Origin: Clusia tigrina | Lineage: Eukaryota > Arthropoda > Insecta > Diptera > Clusiidae | Length of the DNA stretch: 64,000 bases | NCBI GenBank assembly: GCA_920105625.2 | Contig: OV050032.1 | Coordinates: 100,362,542-100,426,541, forward strand | Reading direction: 5' to 3' | Translations under genes and position numbers: made by a program | Part shown: in pieces, positions 33,363-46,354 of the stretch | How the letters are laid out: each line of letters begins with the position of its first letter | Numbering within the stretch: the stretch's first letter is position 1 | The notes under the pieces: generated by a model | The model's input: only the letters and a program-made list of their open reading frames with translations | Databases searched by the model: none | What the model was told of the DNA's origin: nothing

Positions 33363-35312
33363 TTGCAACATACAAATGCTTGTAACTTTTTACTGGAGCG
33401 TCATAAAACCTTGAAATTTTTTAACAATAAAGTACTCGAGCCTCTTGTCAATTTAAGCTATCGCTCAAAGCTATGCTACCCCTGAGTCTCAAATCAAACA
33501 CTCATAAAACTTCAAACGCCCCTAACTTCTTTACGGTACGTCCTACACCTATCAAAGTTTGCAACATACAAATGCTTGTAACTTTTTACTGGAGCGTCTT
33601 AAACCTTGAAATTTTGTAACAATATAGTACTCGAGCTTCTTGTCAATTTAAGCTATCGCTCAAAGCTATGCTACCCTAGAGTCCCAAATCAAACACTGAT
33701 AAAACTTCAAATGGCCCTAACTTCTATACGGTACGTCCTACACCTATCAAAGTTTGCAACATTCAAATGCTTGTAACTTTTTACCGGAGCGTCATAAGAC
33801 CTTGAAATTTTGTAATAATAAAGTACTCGAGCCTCTTGTCAATTTAAGCCATCGCTCAAAGCTATGCTACCCTAAAGTCCCAAATGAAACACTGATAAAA
33901 CTTCAAACGCCCCTAACTTCTTTACGGTACGTCCTACACCTATCAAAGTTTGAAACATACAAATGCTTGTAACTTTTTACTGGAGCGTCATAAAACCTTG
34001 AAATTTTGTAACAATAAAGTACTCGAGCCTCTTGTCAATTTAAGTTATCGCTCAATGCTATGCTACCCTTGAGTCCCAAATCAAACACTGATAAAATTTC
34101 AAATGGCCCTAACTTTTATACGGTACGTCCTACACCTATCAAAGTTTGCAACATACAAATGCTTGTAACTTTTTACTGGAGCGTCATAAAACCTTGAAAT
34201 TTTGTAACAATGAAGTACCCGAGCCTCTTGTCAATTTAAGTTATCGCTCAAAGCTATGCTACCCTAGAGTCCCAAATCAAACACTGATAAAACTTCAAAT
34301 GGCTCTAACTTCTATACGGTACGTCCTACACCTATCAAAGTTTGCAACATACAAATGCTTGTAACTTTTTACTGGAGCGTCATAAAACCTTGAAATTATG
34401 TAGCAATAAAGTACTCGAGCCTCTTGTCAATTTAAGCCATCTTTCAAAGCTATGCTACCCTTGAGTCTCAAATCAAACACTGATAAATCTTCAAATGGCC
34501 CTAACTTCCTTACGGTACGTCCTACACCTATCAAAGGTTGCAACATACAAATGCTTGTAACTTTTTACTGGAGCGTCATAAAACCTGGAAATTTTGTAAC
34601 AATAAAGAACTCGAGCCTCTTCTCAATTGCTCAAAGCTATGCTACCCTTGAGTCCCAAATCAAACACTGATAAAACTTCAAACGCTTCTAACTTCTTTAC
34701 GGTATGTCCTACACCTATCAAAGTTGGCAACAGTCAAATGCTTGTAACTTTTTACTGGAGCGTCATAAAACCTTGAAATTTTGTAACAATAAAGTACTCG
34801 AACCTCTTTACAATTTAAGTTATCGTTCAAAGCTATGCTACCCTTGAGTCCCAAATCAAACACTGATAAAACTTCAAATGGCCCTAGCTTCGTTACGGTA
34901 CGTCCTACACCTATCAAAGTTTGCAACATACAAATGCTTGTAACTTTTTACTGGAGCGTCATAAAACCTTGAAATTTTGTAACAATAAAGTACTCGAGCT
35001 TCTTGTCAATTTAAGCCATCTCTCAAAGCTATGCTACCCTAGAGTCCCAAATCAAACACTGATATAACTTCAAATGGCCCTAACTTCTATACGGTACGTC
35101 CTACAACTATCAAAGTTTGCAACATTCAAATGCTTGTAACTTTTTACTGGAGCGTCATAAAACCTTGAAATTTTGTAACAATAAAGTACTCGAGCCTCTT
35201 GTCAATTTAAGCCATCGCTCAAAGCTATGCTACCCCTGAGTCCCAAATCAAACACTGATAAAACTTCAAATGGCCCCAACTTCTATACGGTACCTCCTAC
35301 ACCTATCAAAGT
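33363..35312 (+). repeat. 10-mer HOR, copy 1 (1,950 bp, with a 9-bp deletion)
   Basis: Monomers 33363 to 35117. Marks in order: GAAATTTTTTAAC; GCGTCTTAAACC; ACCGG with CATAAGACC and TAATAATAAAG; CAATGAAGTACCCGAG with GGCTC; AATTATGTAGC with CCATCTTTC; CCTGGAAATTTTG; CGCTTCTAAC with GTTGGCAAC. It is repeated from 35,313 at 1,950 bp. It is shorter than ten monomers because of the 1-bp CTTAAACC deletion and a 9-bp deletion near 34,628. Confidence 0.78.
34538..34724 (+). repeat. 187-bp monomer (9-bp deletion)
   Basis: Around 34,628, CTTCTCAATTGCTCAAAGC replaces the usual CTTGTCAATTTAAGCTATCGCTCAAAGC, a loss of 9 bp that removes most of TTAAGCTATC. The corresponding monomer in copy 2 (36488) is full length, so the deletion happened after the 10-mer duplicated, or was absent from the copied template. 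It hits one of the least variable stretches of the monomer. Confidence 0.88.
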
Positions 35313-36683
35313 TTGCAACATACAAATGCTTGTAACTTTTTACTGGAGCGTCATAAAACCTTGAAATTTTTTAACAATAAAGTACTCGAGCCTCTTGTCA
35401 ATTTAAGCTATCGCTCAAAGCTATGCTACCCCTGAGTCTCAAATCAAACACTGATAAAACTTCAAACGCCCCTAACTTCTTTACGGTACGTCCTACACCT
35501 ATCAAAGTTTGCAACATACAAATGCTTGTAACTTTTTACTGGAGCGTCTTAAACCTTGAAATTTTGTAACAATATAGTACTCGAGCTTCTTGTCAATTTA
35601 AGCTATCGCTCAAAGCTATGCTACCCTAGAGTCCCAAATCAAACACTGATAAAACTTCAAATGGCCCTAACTTCTATACGGTACGTCCTACACCTATCAA
35701 AGTTTGCAACATTCAAATGCTTGTAACTTTTTACCGGAGCGTCATAAGACCTTGAAATTTTGTAATAATAAAGTACTCGAGCCTCTTGTCAATTTAAGCC
35801 ATCGCTCAAAGCTATGCTACCCTAAAGTCCCAAATGAAACACTGATAAAACTTCAAACGCCCCTAACTTCTTTACGGTACGTCCTACACCTATCAAAGTT
35901 TGCAACATACAAATGCTTGTAACTTTTTACTGGAGCGTCATAAAACCTTGAAATTTTGTAACAATAAAGTACTCGAGCCTCTTGTCAATTTAAGTTATCG
36001 CTCAAAGCTATGCTACCCTTGAGTCCCAAATCAAACACTGATAAAATTGCAAATGGCCCTAACTTCTATACGGTACGTCCTACACCTATCAAAGTTTGCA
36101 ACATACAAATGCTTGTAACTTTTTACTGGAGCGTCATAAAACCTTGAAATTTTGTAACAATGAAGTACCCGAGCCTCTTGTCAATTTAAGTTATCGCTCA
36201 AAGCTATGCTACCCTAGAGTCCCAAATCAAACACTGATAAAACTTCAAATGGCTCTAACTTCTATACGGTACGTCCTACACCCATCAAAGTTTGCAACAT
36301 ACAAATGCTTGTAACTTTTTACTGGAGCGTCATAAAACCTTGAAATTATGTAACAATAAAGTACTCGAGCCTCTTGTCAATTTAAGCCATCGCTCAAAGC
36401 TATGCTACCCTTGAGTCTCAAATCAAACACTGATAAAACTTCAAATGGCCCTAACTTCTTTACGGTACGTCCTACACCTATCAAAGTTTGCAACATACAA
36501 ATGCTTGTAACTTTTTACTGGAGCGTCATAAAACCTGGAAATTTTGTAACAATAAAGTACTCGAGCCTCTTGTCAATTTAAGCTATCGCTCAAAGCTATG
36601 CTACCCTTGAGTCCCAAATCAAACACTGATAAAACTTCAAACGCTTCTAACTTCTTTACGGTACGTCCTACACCTATCAAAGT
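35313..36683 (+). repeat. 10-mer HOR, copy 2 (partial, seven monomers)
   Basis: Monomers 35313, 35509, 35704, 35900, 36096, 36292 and 36488 repeat 33363 to 34538 in order, including GAAATTTTTTAAC, the CTTAAACC deletion and CATAAGACC. After 36,684 the order runs into the 12-mer domain. Private differences include AAAATTGCAAATGG near 36,045, a variant that returns at 47,600 and 48,384. Confidence 0.78.
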
Positions 36684-39032
36684 TGGCAACATTCAAATGC
36701 TTGTAACTTTTTACTGGAGCGTCATAAAACCTTGAAATTTTGTAACAATAAAGTACTCGAGCCTCTTGTCAATTTAAGTTATCGCTCAAAGCTATGCTAC
36801 CCTTGAGTCCCAAATCAAACACTGATAAAACTTCAAATGGCCCTAACTTCTATAAGGTACGTCCTACACCTATCAAAGTTTGCAACATACAAATGCTTGT
36901 AACTTTTTACTGGAGCGTCATAAAACCTTGAAATTTTGTAACAATAAAATACTCGAGCCTCTTGTCAATTTAAGCCATCGCTCAAAGCTATGCTACCTTT
37001 GAGTCCCAAATCAAACACTGATAAATCTTCAAACGCCCGTTTCTATACGGTACGTCCTACACCTATCAAAGTTTGCCACATACAAATGCTTGTAACTTTT
37101 TACTGGAGCGTCATGAAACCTTGAAATTTTGTAACAATGAAGTACCCTAGCCTCTTGTGAATTTAAGCTATCACTCAAAACTATGCTACCCTAGAGTCCC
37201 AAATCAAACACTGATAAAACTTCAAATGGCTCTAACTTCTTTACGGTACGTCCTACACATATCAAAGTTTGCAACATACAAATGATTGTAACTTTTTACT
37301 GGAGCGTCATAAAACTTTGAAATTTTGTAACAATAAAGTACTCGAGCCTCTTGTCAATTTAAGCTATCTCTCAAAGCTATGCTACCCTTGAGTCCCAAAT
37401 GAAACACTGATAAAACTTCAAACGCCCCTAACTTCTTTACGGTACGTCCTACGCCTATCAAAGTTTGCAAAATACAAATGCTTGTAACTTTTTACTGGAG
37501 CGTCATAAAACCTTGAAATTTTGTAACAATAAAGTACTCGAGCCTCTTGTCAATTTAAGCTATCGCTCAAAGCTATGCTACCCTTGAGTCCCAAATCAAA
37601 CACTGATAAAACTTCAAATGGCCCTAACTTCTATACGGTACGTCCTACACCTATCAAAATTTGCAACATACAAATGCTTGTAACTTTTTACTGGAGCGTC
37701 ATAAAACCTTGAAATTTTGTAACAATGAAGTACCCGAGCCTCTTGTCAATTTAAGCTATCGCTCAAAGCTATGCTACCCTAGAGTCCCAAATCAAACACT
37801 GATAAAACTTCAAATGGCTCTAACTTCTATACGGTACGTCTTACACTTATCAAAGTTTGCAACATACAAATGCTTGTAACTTTTTACTGGAGCGTCATAA
37901 AACCTTGAAATTATGTAACAATAAAGTACTCGAGCCTCTTGTCAATTTAAGCTATCGCTCAAAGCTATGCTACCCCTGGGTCTCAAATCAAACACTGATA
38001 AAACTTCAAATGGCCCTAACTTCTATACGGTACGTCCTACACCTATCAAAGTTTGCAACATTCAAATGCTTGTAACTTTTTACCGGAGCGTCATAAAACC
38101 TTGAAATTTTGTAATAATAAAGTACTCGAGCCTCTTGTCAATTTAAGCCATCGCTCAAAGATATGCTACCCTAAAGTCCCAAATGAAACACTGATAAAAC
38201 TTCAAACGCCCCTAACTTCTTTACGGTACGTCCTACACCTATCAAAGTTTGCAACATACAAATGCTTGTAACTTTTTACTGGAGCGTCATAAAACCTTGA
38301 AATTTTGTAACAATAAAGTACTCGAGCCTCTTGTCAATTTAAGTTATCGCTCAAAGCTATGCTACCCTTGAGTCCCAAATCAAACACTGATAAAATCTCA
38401 AATGGCCCTAACTTCTATACGGTACGTCCTACACCTATCAAAGTTTGCAACATACAAATGCTTGTAACTTTCTACTGGAGCGTCATAAAACCTTGAAATT
38501 TTGTAACAATGAAGTACCCGAGCCTCTTGTCAATTTAAGTTATCGCTCAAAGCTATGCTACCCTAGAGTCCCAAATCAAACACTGATAAAATTTCAAATG
38601 GCTCTAACTTCTATACGGTACGTCCTACACCTATCAAAGTTTGCAACATACAAATGCTTGTAACTTGTTACTGGAGCGTCATAAAACCTTGAAATTATGT
38701 AACAATAAAGTACTCGAGCCTCTTGTCAATTTAAGCCATCTTTCAAAGCTATGCTACCCTTGAGTCTCAAATCAAACACTGATAAAACTTCAAATGGCCC
38801 TAACTTCTTTACGGTGCGTCCTACACCTATCAAAGTTTGCAACATTCAAATGCTTGTAACTTTTTACCGGAGCGTCATAAAACCTTGAAATTTTGTAACA
38901 ATAAAGTACTCGAGCCTCTTGTCAATTTAAGCCATCGCTCAAAGCTATGCTACCCTAAAGTCCCAAATCATACACTGATAAAACTTCAAACGCTTCTAAC
39001 TTCTTTACGGTACGTCCTACACCTATCAAAGT
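36684..39032 (+). repeat. 12-mer HOR, copy 1 (2,349 bp)
   Basis: Twelve monomers repeated at a 2,349-bp offset. Marks: GTTGGCAACATTC; CTATAAGGTACG; CGCCCGTTTCTATACGG, a private 3-bp loss of TAA or AAC at about 37,040; TTTGCCACATAC with CATGAAACC; AAATGATTG; GCAAAATACAAATGC; CAAAATTTGCAAC; GTCTTACAC; CCCCTGGGTCTC; CAAAGATATGC; TAACTTTCTACTGG; TAACTTGTTACTGG. The deletion plus these private changes make the two copies unmistakably sisters. Confidence 0.87.
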
Positions 39033-41381
39033 TGGCAACATTCAAATGCTTGTAACTTTTTACTGGAGCGTCATAAAACCTTGAAATTTTGTAACAATAA
39101 AGTACTCGAGCCTCTTGTCAATTTAAGTTATCGCTCAAAGCTATGCTACCCTTGAGTCCCAAATCAAACACTGATAAAACTTCAAATGGCCCTAACTTCT
39201 ATAAGGTACGTCCTACACGTATCAAAGTTTGCAACATACAAATGCTTGTAACTTTTTACTGGAGCGTCATAAAACCTTGAAATTTTGTAACAATAAAGTA
39301 CTCGAGCCTCTTGTCAATTTAAGCCATCGCTCAAAGCTATGCTACCTTTGAGTCCCAAATCAAACACTGATAAATCTTCAAACGCCCGTTTCTATACGGT
39401 ACGTCCTACACCTATCAAAGTTTGCCACATACAAATGCTTGTAACTTTTTACTGGAGCGTCATGAAACCTTGAAATTTTGTAACAATGAAGTACCCTAGC
39501 CTCTTGTCAATTTAAGCTATCACTCAAAACTATGCTACCCTAGAGTCCCAAATCAAACACTGATAAAACTTCAAATGGCTCTAACTTCTTTACGGTACGT
39601 CCTACACATATCAAAGTTTGCAACATACAAATGATTGTAACTTTTTACTGGAGCGTCATAAAACTTTGAAATTTTCTAACAATAAAGTACTCGAGCCTCT
39701 TGTCAATTTAAGCTATCTCTCAAAGCTATGCTACCCTTGAGTCCCAAATGAAACACTGATAAAACTTCAAACGCCCCTAACTTCTTTACGGTACGTCCTA
39801 CGCCTATCAAAGTTTGCAAAGTACAAATGCTTGTAACTTTTTACTGGAGCGTCATAAAACCTTGAAATTTTGTAACAATAAAGTACTCGAGCCTCTTGTC
39901 AATTTAAGCTATCGCTCAAAGCTATGCTACCCTTGAGTCCCAAATCAAACACTGATAAAACTTCAAATGGCCCTAACTTCTATACGGTACGTCGTACACC
40001 TATCAAAATTTGCAACATACAAATGCTTGTAACTTTTTACTGGAGCGTCATAAAACCTTGAAATTTTGTAACAATGAAGTACCCGAGCCTCTTGTCAATT
40101 TAAGCTATCGCTCAAAGCTATGCTACCCTAGAGTCCCAAATCAAACACTGATAAAACTTCAAATGGCTCTAACTTCTATACGGTACGTCTTACACCTATC
40201 AAAGTTTGCAACATACAAATGCTTGTAACTTTTTACTGGAGCGTCATAAAACCTTGAAATTATGTAACAATAAAGTACTCGAGCCTCTTGTCAATTTAAG
40301 CTATCGCTCAAAGCTATGCTACCCCTGGGCCTCAAATCAAACACTGATAAAACTTCAAATGGCCCTAACTTCTATACGGTACGTCCTACACCTATCAAAG
40401 TTTGCAACATTCAAATGCTTGTAACTTTTTACCGGAGCGTCATAAAACCTTGAAATTTTGTAATAATAAAGTACTCGAGCCTCTTGTCAATTTAAGCCAT
40501 CGCTCAAAGATATGCTACCCTAAAGTCCCAAATGAAACACTGATAAAACTTCAAACGCCCCTAACTTCTTTACGGTACGTCCTACACCTATCAAAGTTTG
40601 CAACATACAAATGCCTGTAACTTTTTACTGGAGCGTCATAAAACCTTGAAATTTTGTAACAATAAAGTACTCGAGCCTCTTGTCAATTTAAGTTATCGCT
40701 CAAAGCTATGCTACCCTTGAGTCCCAAATCAAACACTGATAAAATTTCAAATGGCCCTAACTTCTATACGGTACGTCCTACACCTATCAAAGTTTGCAAC
40801 ATACAAATGCTTGTAACTTTCTACTGGAGCGTCATAAAACCTTGAAATTTTGTAACAATGAAGTACCCGAGCCTCTTGTCAATTTAAGTTATCGCTCAAA
40901 GCTATGCTACCCTAGAGTCCCAAATCAAACACTGATAAAACTTCAAATGGCTCTAACTTCTATACGGTACGTCGTACACCTATCAAAGTTTGCAACATAC
41001 AAATGCTTGTAACTTGTTACTGGAGCGTCATAAAACCTTGAAATTATGTAACAATAAAGTACTCGAGCCTCTTGTCAATTTAAGCCATCTTTCAAAGCTA
41101 TGCTACCCTTGAGTCTCAAGTCAAACACTGATAAAACTTCAAATGGCCCTAACTTCTTTACGGTGCGTCCTACACCTATCAAAGTTTGCAACATACAAAT
41201 GCTTGTAACTTTTTACTGGAGCGTCATAAAACCTGGAAATTTTGTAACAATAGAGTACTCGAGCCTCTTGTCAATTTAAGCTATCGCTCAAAGCTATGCT
41301 ACCCTTGAGTCCCAAATCAAACACTGATAAAACTTCAAACGCTTCTAACTTCTTTACGGTACGTCCTACACCTATCAAAGT
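39033..41381 (+). repeat. 12-mer HOR, copy 2 (2,349 bp)
   Basis: This repeats the marks of copy 1 at +2,349 bp: the 3-bp deletion at about 39,389, CAAAATTTGCAAC at about 40,003, CCCCTGGGCCTC near 40,321, CAAAGATATGC near 40,505, TAACTTTCTACTGG near 40,815 and TAACTTGTTACTGG near 41,010. The last monomer (41186, CCTGGAAATTTTG with AATAGAG) differs from its partner 38837 (ACCGG type) and resembles 36488 instead, so an exchange or a one-monomer shift occurred at that end. Confidence 0.85.
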
Positions 41382-42239
41382 TGGCAACATTCAAATGCTT
41401 GTAACTTTTTACTGGAGCGTCATAAAACCTTGAAATTTTGTAACAATAAAGTACTCGAGCCTCTTGTCAATTTAAGTTATCGCTCAAAGCTATGCTACCC
41501 TTGAGTCCCAAATCAAACACTGATAAAACTTCAAATGGCCCTAGCTTCTTTACGGTAGGTCCTACACCTATCAAAGTTGGCAACATACAAATGCTTGTAA
41601 CTTTTTACTGGAGCGTCATAAAACCTTGAAATTTTGTAACAATAAAGTACTCGAGCCTCTTGTCATTTTAAGTTATCGCTCAAAGCTATGCTACCCTTGA
41701 GTCCCAAATCAAACACTGATAAAACTTCAAATGGCCCTAGCTTCTTTACGGTAGGTCCTACACCTATCAAAGTTTGAAACATACAAATGCTTGTAACTTT
41801 TTACTGGAGCGTCATAAAACCTTGAAATTATGTAACAATAAAGTACTCGAGCCTCTTGTCAATTTAAGCTATCGCTCAAAGCTATGCTACCCCTGAGTCT
41901 CAAATCAAACACTGATAAAACTTCAAATGGCCCTAACTTCTATACGGTACGTCCTACACCTATCAAAGTTTGCAAAATTCAAATGCTTGTAACTTTTTAC
42001 CGGAGCATCATAAAACCTTGAAATTTCGTAATAATAAAGTACTCGAGCCTCTTGTCAATTTAAGCCATCGCTCAAAGCTATGCTACCCTAAAGTCCCAAA
42101 TGAAACACTGATAAAACTTCAAACGCCCCTAACTTCTTTACGGTACGTCCTACACCTATCAAAGTTTGCAACATACAAATGCTTGTAACTTTTTACTGGA
42201 GCGTCATAAAACCCTGAAATTTTGTAACAATAAAGTACT
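41382..42239 (+). repeat. transition monomers with GGTAGGTCC
   Basis: About four and a half monomers. Two consecutive junctions, before 41578 and before 41774, carry CCCTAGCTTC and GGTAGGTCC, which looks like a single-monomer (196-bp) duplication. 41774 has AATTATGTAAC with CCCCTGAGTCTC. 41970 is an ACCGG type with GCAAAATTC, GAGCATC and TTTCGTAATAATAAAG. Confidence 0.65.
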
Positions 42240-45200
42240 CGAGCCTCTTGTCAATTTAAGCCATCGCTCAAAGCTATGCTACCCCTGAGTCACAAATCAA
42301 ACACTGATGAAACTTCAAATGGCCCTAACTTCTATACGGTACGTCCTACACCTATCAAAGTTTGCAACATACAAATGCTTGTAACTTTTTACTGGAGCGT
42401 CATAAAACCTTGAAATTTTTTAACAATAAAGTACTCGAGCCTCTTGTCAATTTAAGCTATCGCTCAAAGCTATGCTACCCCTGAGTCTCAAATCAAACAC
42501 TGATAAAACTTCAAACGCCCCTAACTTATTTACGGTACGTCCTACACCTATCAAAGTTTGCAACATACAAATGCTTGTAACTTTTTACTGGAGCGTCTTA
42601 AACCTTGAAATTTTGTAACAATATAGTACTCGAGCTTCTTGTCAATTTAAGCTATCGCTCAAAGCTATGCTACCCTAGAGTCCCAAATCAAACACTGATA
42701 GAACTTCAAATGGCCCTAACTTCTATACGGTACGTCCTACGCCTATCAAAGTTTGCAACATACAAATGCTTGTAACTTTTTACTGGAGCGTCATAAAACC
42801 TTGAAATTTGGTAACAATGAAGTACCCGAGCCTCTTGTCAATTTAAGTTATCGCTCAAAGCTATGCTACCCTAGAGTCCCAAATCAAACACTGATAAAAC
42901 TTCAAATGGCTCTAACTTCTATACGGTACGTCCTACACCTATCAAAGTTTGCAACATACAAATGCTTGTAACTTTTTACTGGAGCGTCATAAAACCTTGA
43001 AATTATGTAGCAATAAAGTACTCGAGCCTCTTGTCAATTTAAGCCATCTTTCAAAGCTATGCTACCCTTGAGTCTCAAATCAAACACTGATAAAACTTCA
43101 AATGGCCCTAACTTCTTTACGGTACGTCCTACACCTATCAAAGTTTGCAACATACAAATGCTTGTAACTTTTTACTGGAGCGTCATAAAACCTGGAAATT
43201 TTGTAACAATAGAGTACTCGAGCCTCTTGTCAATTTAAGCTATCGCTCAAAGCTATGCTACCCTTGAGTCCCAAATCAAACACTGATAAAACTTCAAACG
43301 CTTCTAACTTCTTTACGGTACGTCCTACACCTATCAAAGTTGGCAACATTCAAATGCTTGTAACTTTTTACTGGAGCGTCATAAAACCTTGAAATTTTGT
43401 AACAATAAAGTACTCGAGCCTCTTGTCAATTTAAGCTATCGCTCAAAGCTATGCTACCCTAGAGTCCCAAATCAAACACTGATAAAACTTCAAATGGCCC
43501 TAACTTCTATACGGTACGTCGTACGCCTATCAAAGTTTGCAACATACAAATGCTTGTAACTTTTTACTGGAGCGTCATAAAACCTTGAAATTTGGTAACA
43601 ATGAAGTACCCGAGCCTCTTGTCAATTTAAGCCATCTTTCAAAGCTATGCTACCCTTGAGTCTCAAATCAAACACTGATAAAACTTCAAATGGCCCTAAC
43701 TTCTTTACGGTACGTCCTACACCTATCAAAGTTTGCAACATACAAATGCTTGTAACTTTTTACTGGAGCGTCATAAAACCTGGAAATTTTGTAACAATAG
43801 AGTACTCGAGCCTCTTGTCAATTTAAGCTGTCGCTCAAAGCTATGCTACCCTTGAGTCCCAAATCAAACACTGATAAAACTTCAAACGCTTCTAACTTCT
43901 TTACGGTACGTCCTACACCTATCAAAGTTGGCAACATTCAAATGCTTGTAACTTTTTACTGGAGCGTCATAAAACCTTGAAATTTTGTAACAATAAAGTA
44001 CTCGAGCCTCTTGTCAATTTAAGTTATCGCTCAAAGCCATGCTACCCTTGAGTCCCAAATCAAACACTGATAAAACTTCAAATGGCCCTAACTTCTTTAC
44101 GGTACGTCCTACACCTATCAAAGTTGGCAACATTCAAATGCTTGTAACTTTTTACTGGAGCGTCATAAAACCTTGAAATTTTGTAACAATAAAGTACTCG
44201 AGCCTCTTGTCAATTTAAGCTATCGCTCAAAGCTATGCTACCCTAGAGTCCCAAATCAAACACTGATAAAACTTCAAATGGCCCTAACTTCTATACGGTA
44301 CGTCCTACGCCTATCAAAGTTTGCAACATACAAATGCTTGTAACTTTTTACTGGAGCGTCATAAAACCTTGAAATTTGGTAACAATGAAGTACCCGAGCC
44401 TCTTGTCAATTTAAGCCATCTTTCAAAGCTATGCTACCCTTGAGTCTCAAATCAAACACTGATAAAACTTCAAATGGCCCTAACTTCTTTACGGTACGTC
44501 CTACACCTATCAAAGTTTGCAACATACAAATGCTTGTAACTTTTTACTGGAGCGTCATAAAACCTGGAAATTTTGTAACAATAGAGTACTCGAGCCTCTT
44601 GTCAATTTAAGCTATCGCTCAAAGCTATGCTACCCTTGAGTCCCAAATCAAACACTGATAAAACTTCAAACGCTTCTAACTTCTTTACGGTACGTCCTAC
44701 ACCTATCAAAGTTGGCAACATTCAAATGCTTGTAACTTTTTACTGGAGCGTCATAAAACCTTGAAATTTTGTAACAATAAAGTACTCGAGCCTCTTGTCA
44801 ATTTAAGTTATCGCTCAAAGCCATGCTACCCTTGAGTCCCAAATCAAACACTGATAAAACTTCAAATGGCCCTAGCTTCTTTACGGTAGGTCCTACACCT
44901 ATCAAAGTTTGCAACATACAAATGCTTGTAACTTTTTACTGGAGCGTCATAAAACCTTGAAATTTTGTAACAATAAAGTACTCGAGCCTCTTGTCAATTT
45001 AAGCCATCGCTCAAAGCTATGCTACCCCTGAGTCCCAAATCAAACACTGATAAAACTTCAAATGGCTCTAACTTCTATACGGTACGTCCTACACCTATCA
45101 ACGTTTGCAACATACAAATGCTTGTAACTTTTTACTGGAGCGTCATAAAACCTTGAAATTATGTAACAATAAAGTACTCGAGCCTCTTGTCAATTTAAGC

Positions 45201-46354
45201 CATCTTTCAAAGCTATGCTACCCTTGAGTCTCAAATCAAACACTGATAAAACTTCAAATGGCCCTAACTTCTTTACGGTACGTCCTACACCTATCAAAGT
45301 TTGCAACATACAAATGCTTGTAACTTTTTACTGGAGCGTCATAAAACCTGGAAATTTTGTAACAATAGAGTACTCGAGCCTCTTGTCAATTTAAGCTATC
45401 GCTCAAAGCTATGCTACCCTTGAGTCCCAAATCAAACACTGATAAAACTTCAAACGCTTCTAACTTCTTTACGGTACGTCCTACACCTATCAAAGTTGGC
45501 AACATTCAAATGCTTGTAACTTTTTACTGGAGCGTCATAAAACCTTGAAATTTTGTAACAATAAAGTACTCGAGCCTCTTGTCAATTTAAGCTATCGCTC
45601 AAAGCTATGCTACCCTAGAGTCCCAAATCAAACACTGATAAAACTTCAAATGGCCCTAACTTCTATACGGTACGTCCTACGCCTATCAAAGTTTGCAACA
45701 TACAAATGCTTGTAACTTTTTACTGGAGCGTCATAAAACCTTGAAATTTGGTAACAATGAAGTACCCGAGCCTCTTGTCAATTTAAGCCATCTTTCAAAG
45801 CTATGCTACCCTTGAGTCTCAAATCAAACACTGATAAAACTTCAAATGGCCCTAACTTCTTTACGGTACGTCCTACACCTATCAAAGTTTGCAACATACA
45901 AATGCTTGTAACTTTTTACTGGAGCGTCATAAAACCTGGAAATTTTGTAACAATAGAGTACTCGAGCCTCTTGTCAATTTAAGCTATCGCTCAAAGCTAT
46001 GCTACCCTTGAGTCCCAAATCAAACACTGATAAAACTTCAAACGCTTCTAACTTCTTTACGGTACGTCCTACACCTATCAAAGTTGGCAACATTCAAATG
46101 CTTGTAACTTTTTACTGGAGCGTCATAAAACCTTGAAATTTTGTAACAATAAAGTACTCGAGCCTCTTGTCAATTTAAGTTATCGCTCAAAGCCATGCTA
46201 CCCTTGAGTCCCAAATCAAACACTGATAAAACTTCAAATGGCCCTAGCTTCTTTACGGTAGTTCCTACACCTATCAAAGTTTGCAACATACAAATGCTTG
46301 TAACTTTTTACTGGAGCGTCATAAAACCTTGAAATTTTGTAACAATAAAGTACT
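42240..46354 (+). repeat. 21-mer frame (4,115 bp) with internal expansions
   Basis: The sequence of about 42,240-43,140 returns at about 46,355-47,255: GAAATTTTTTAAC (42,412 and 46,527), CTAACTTATTTACGG (42,522 and 46,638), the CTTAAACC deletion, then GAAATTTGGTAAC with CAATGAAGTACCCGAG and AATTATGTA. The offset is 4,115 bp, 21 monomers minus 1 bp. The interior of the frame is made of short 3- and 4-monomer repeats, described separately. Either the whole 21-mer was duplicated and trimmed, or the interior expanded between two copies of the flank. Confidence 0.77.
43145..46280 (+). repeat. 3-mer and 4-mer expansions (588 and 784 bp)
   Basis: Sixteen monomers built from few types: a (CCTGGAAATTTTG with AATAGAGTACTCG), b (CGCTTCTAAC with GTTGGCAACATTC), c (GCCTATCAAAG with GAAATTTGGTAAC and CCATCTTTC) and fillers. 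AATAGAG occurs near 43,209, 43,797, 44,581, 45,365 and 45,953, spaced 588, 784, 784 and 588 bp. Two fillers share AAAGCCATGC exactly 784 bp apart (44,036 and 44,820), and a third lies 1,372 bp (seven monomers) further. This is the shortest-period HOR patch in the window and its copies are nearly identical, suggesting recent amplification. Confidence 0.82.

Noticed and set aside
34678..34929. Short minus-strand open frames (also near 49,369-49,554, 55,249-55,434 and 60,149-60,334)
   Set aside because: They are reverse-strand shadows of the same satellite sequence, opened by single substitutions or the local deletion; no recognisable protein.
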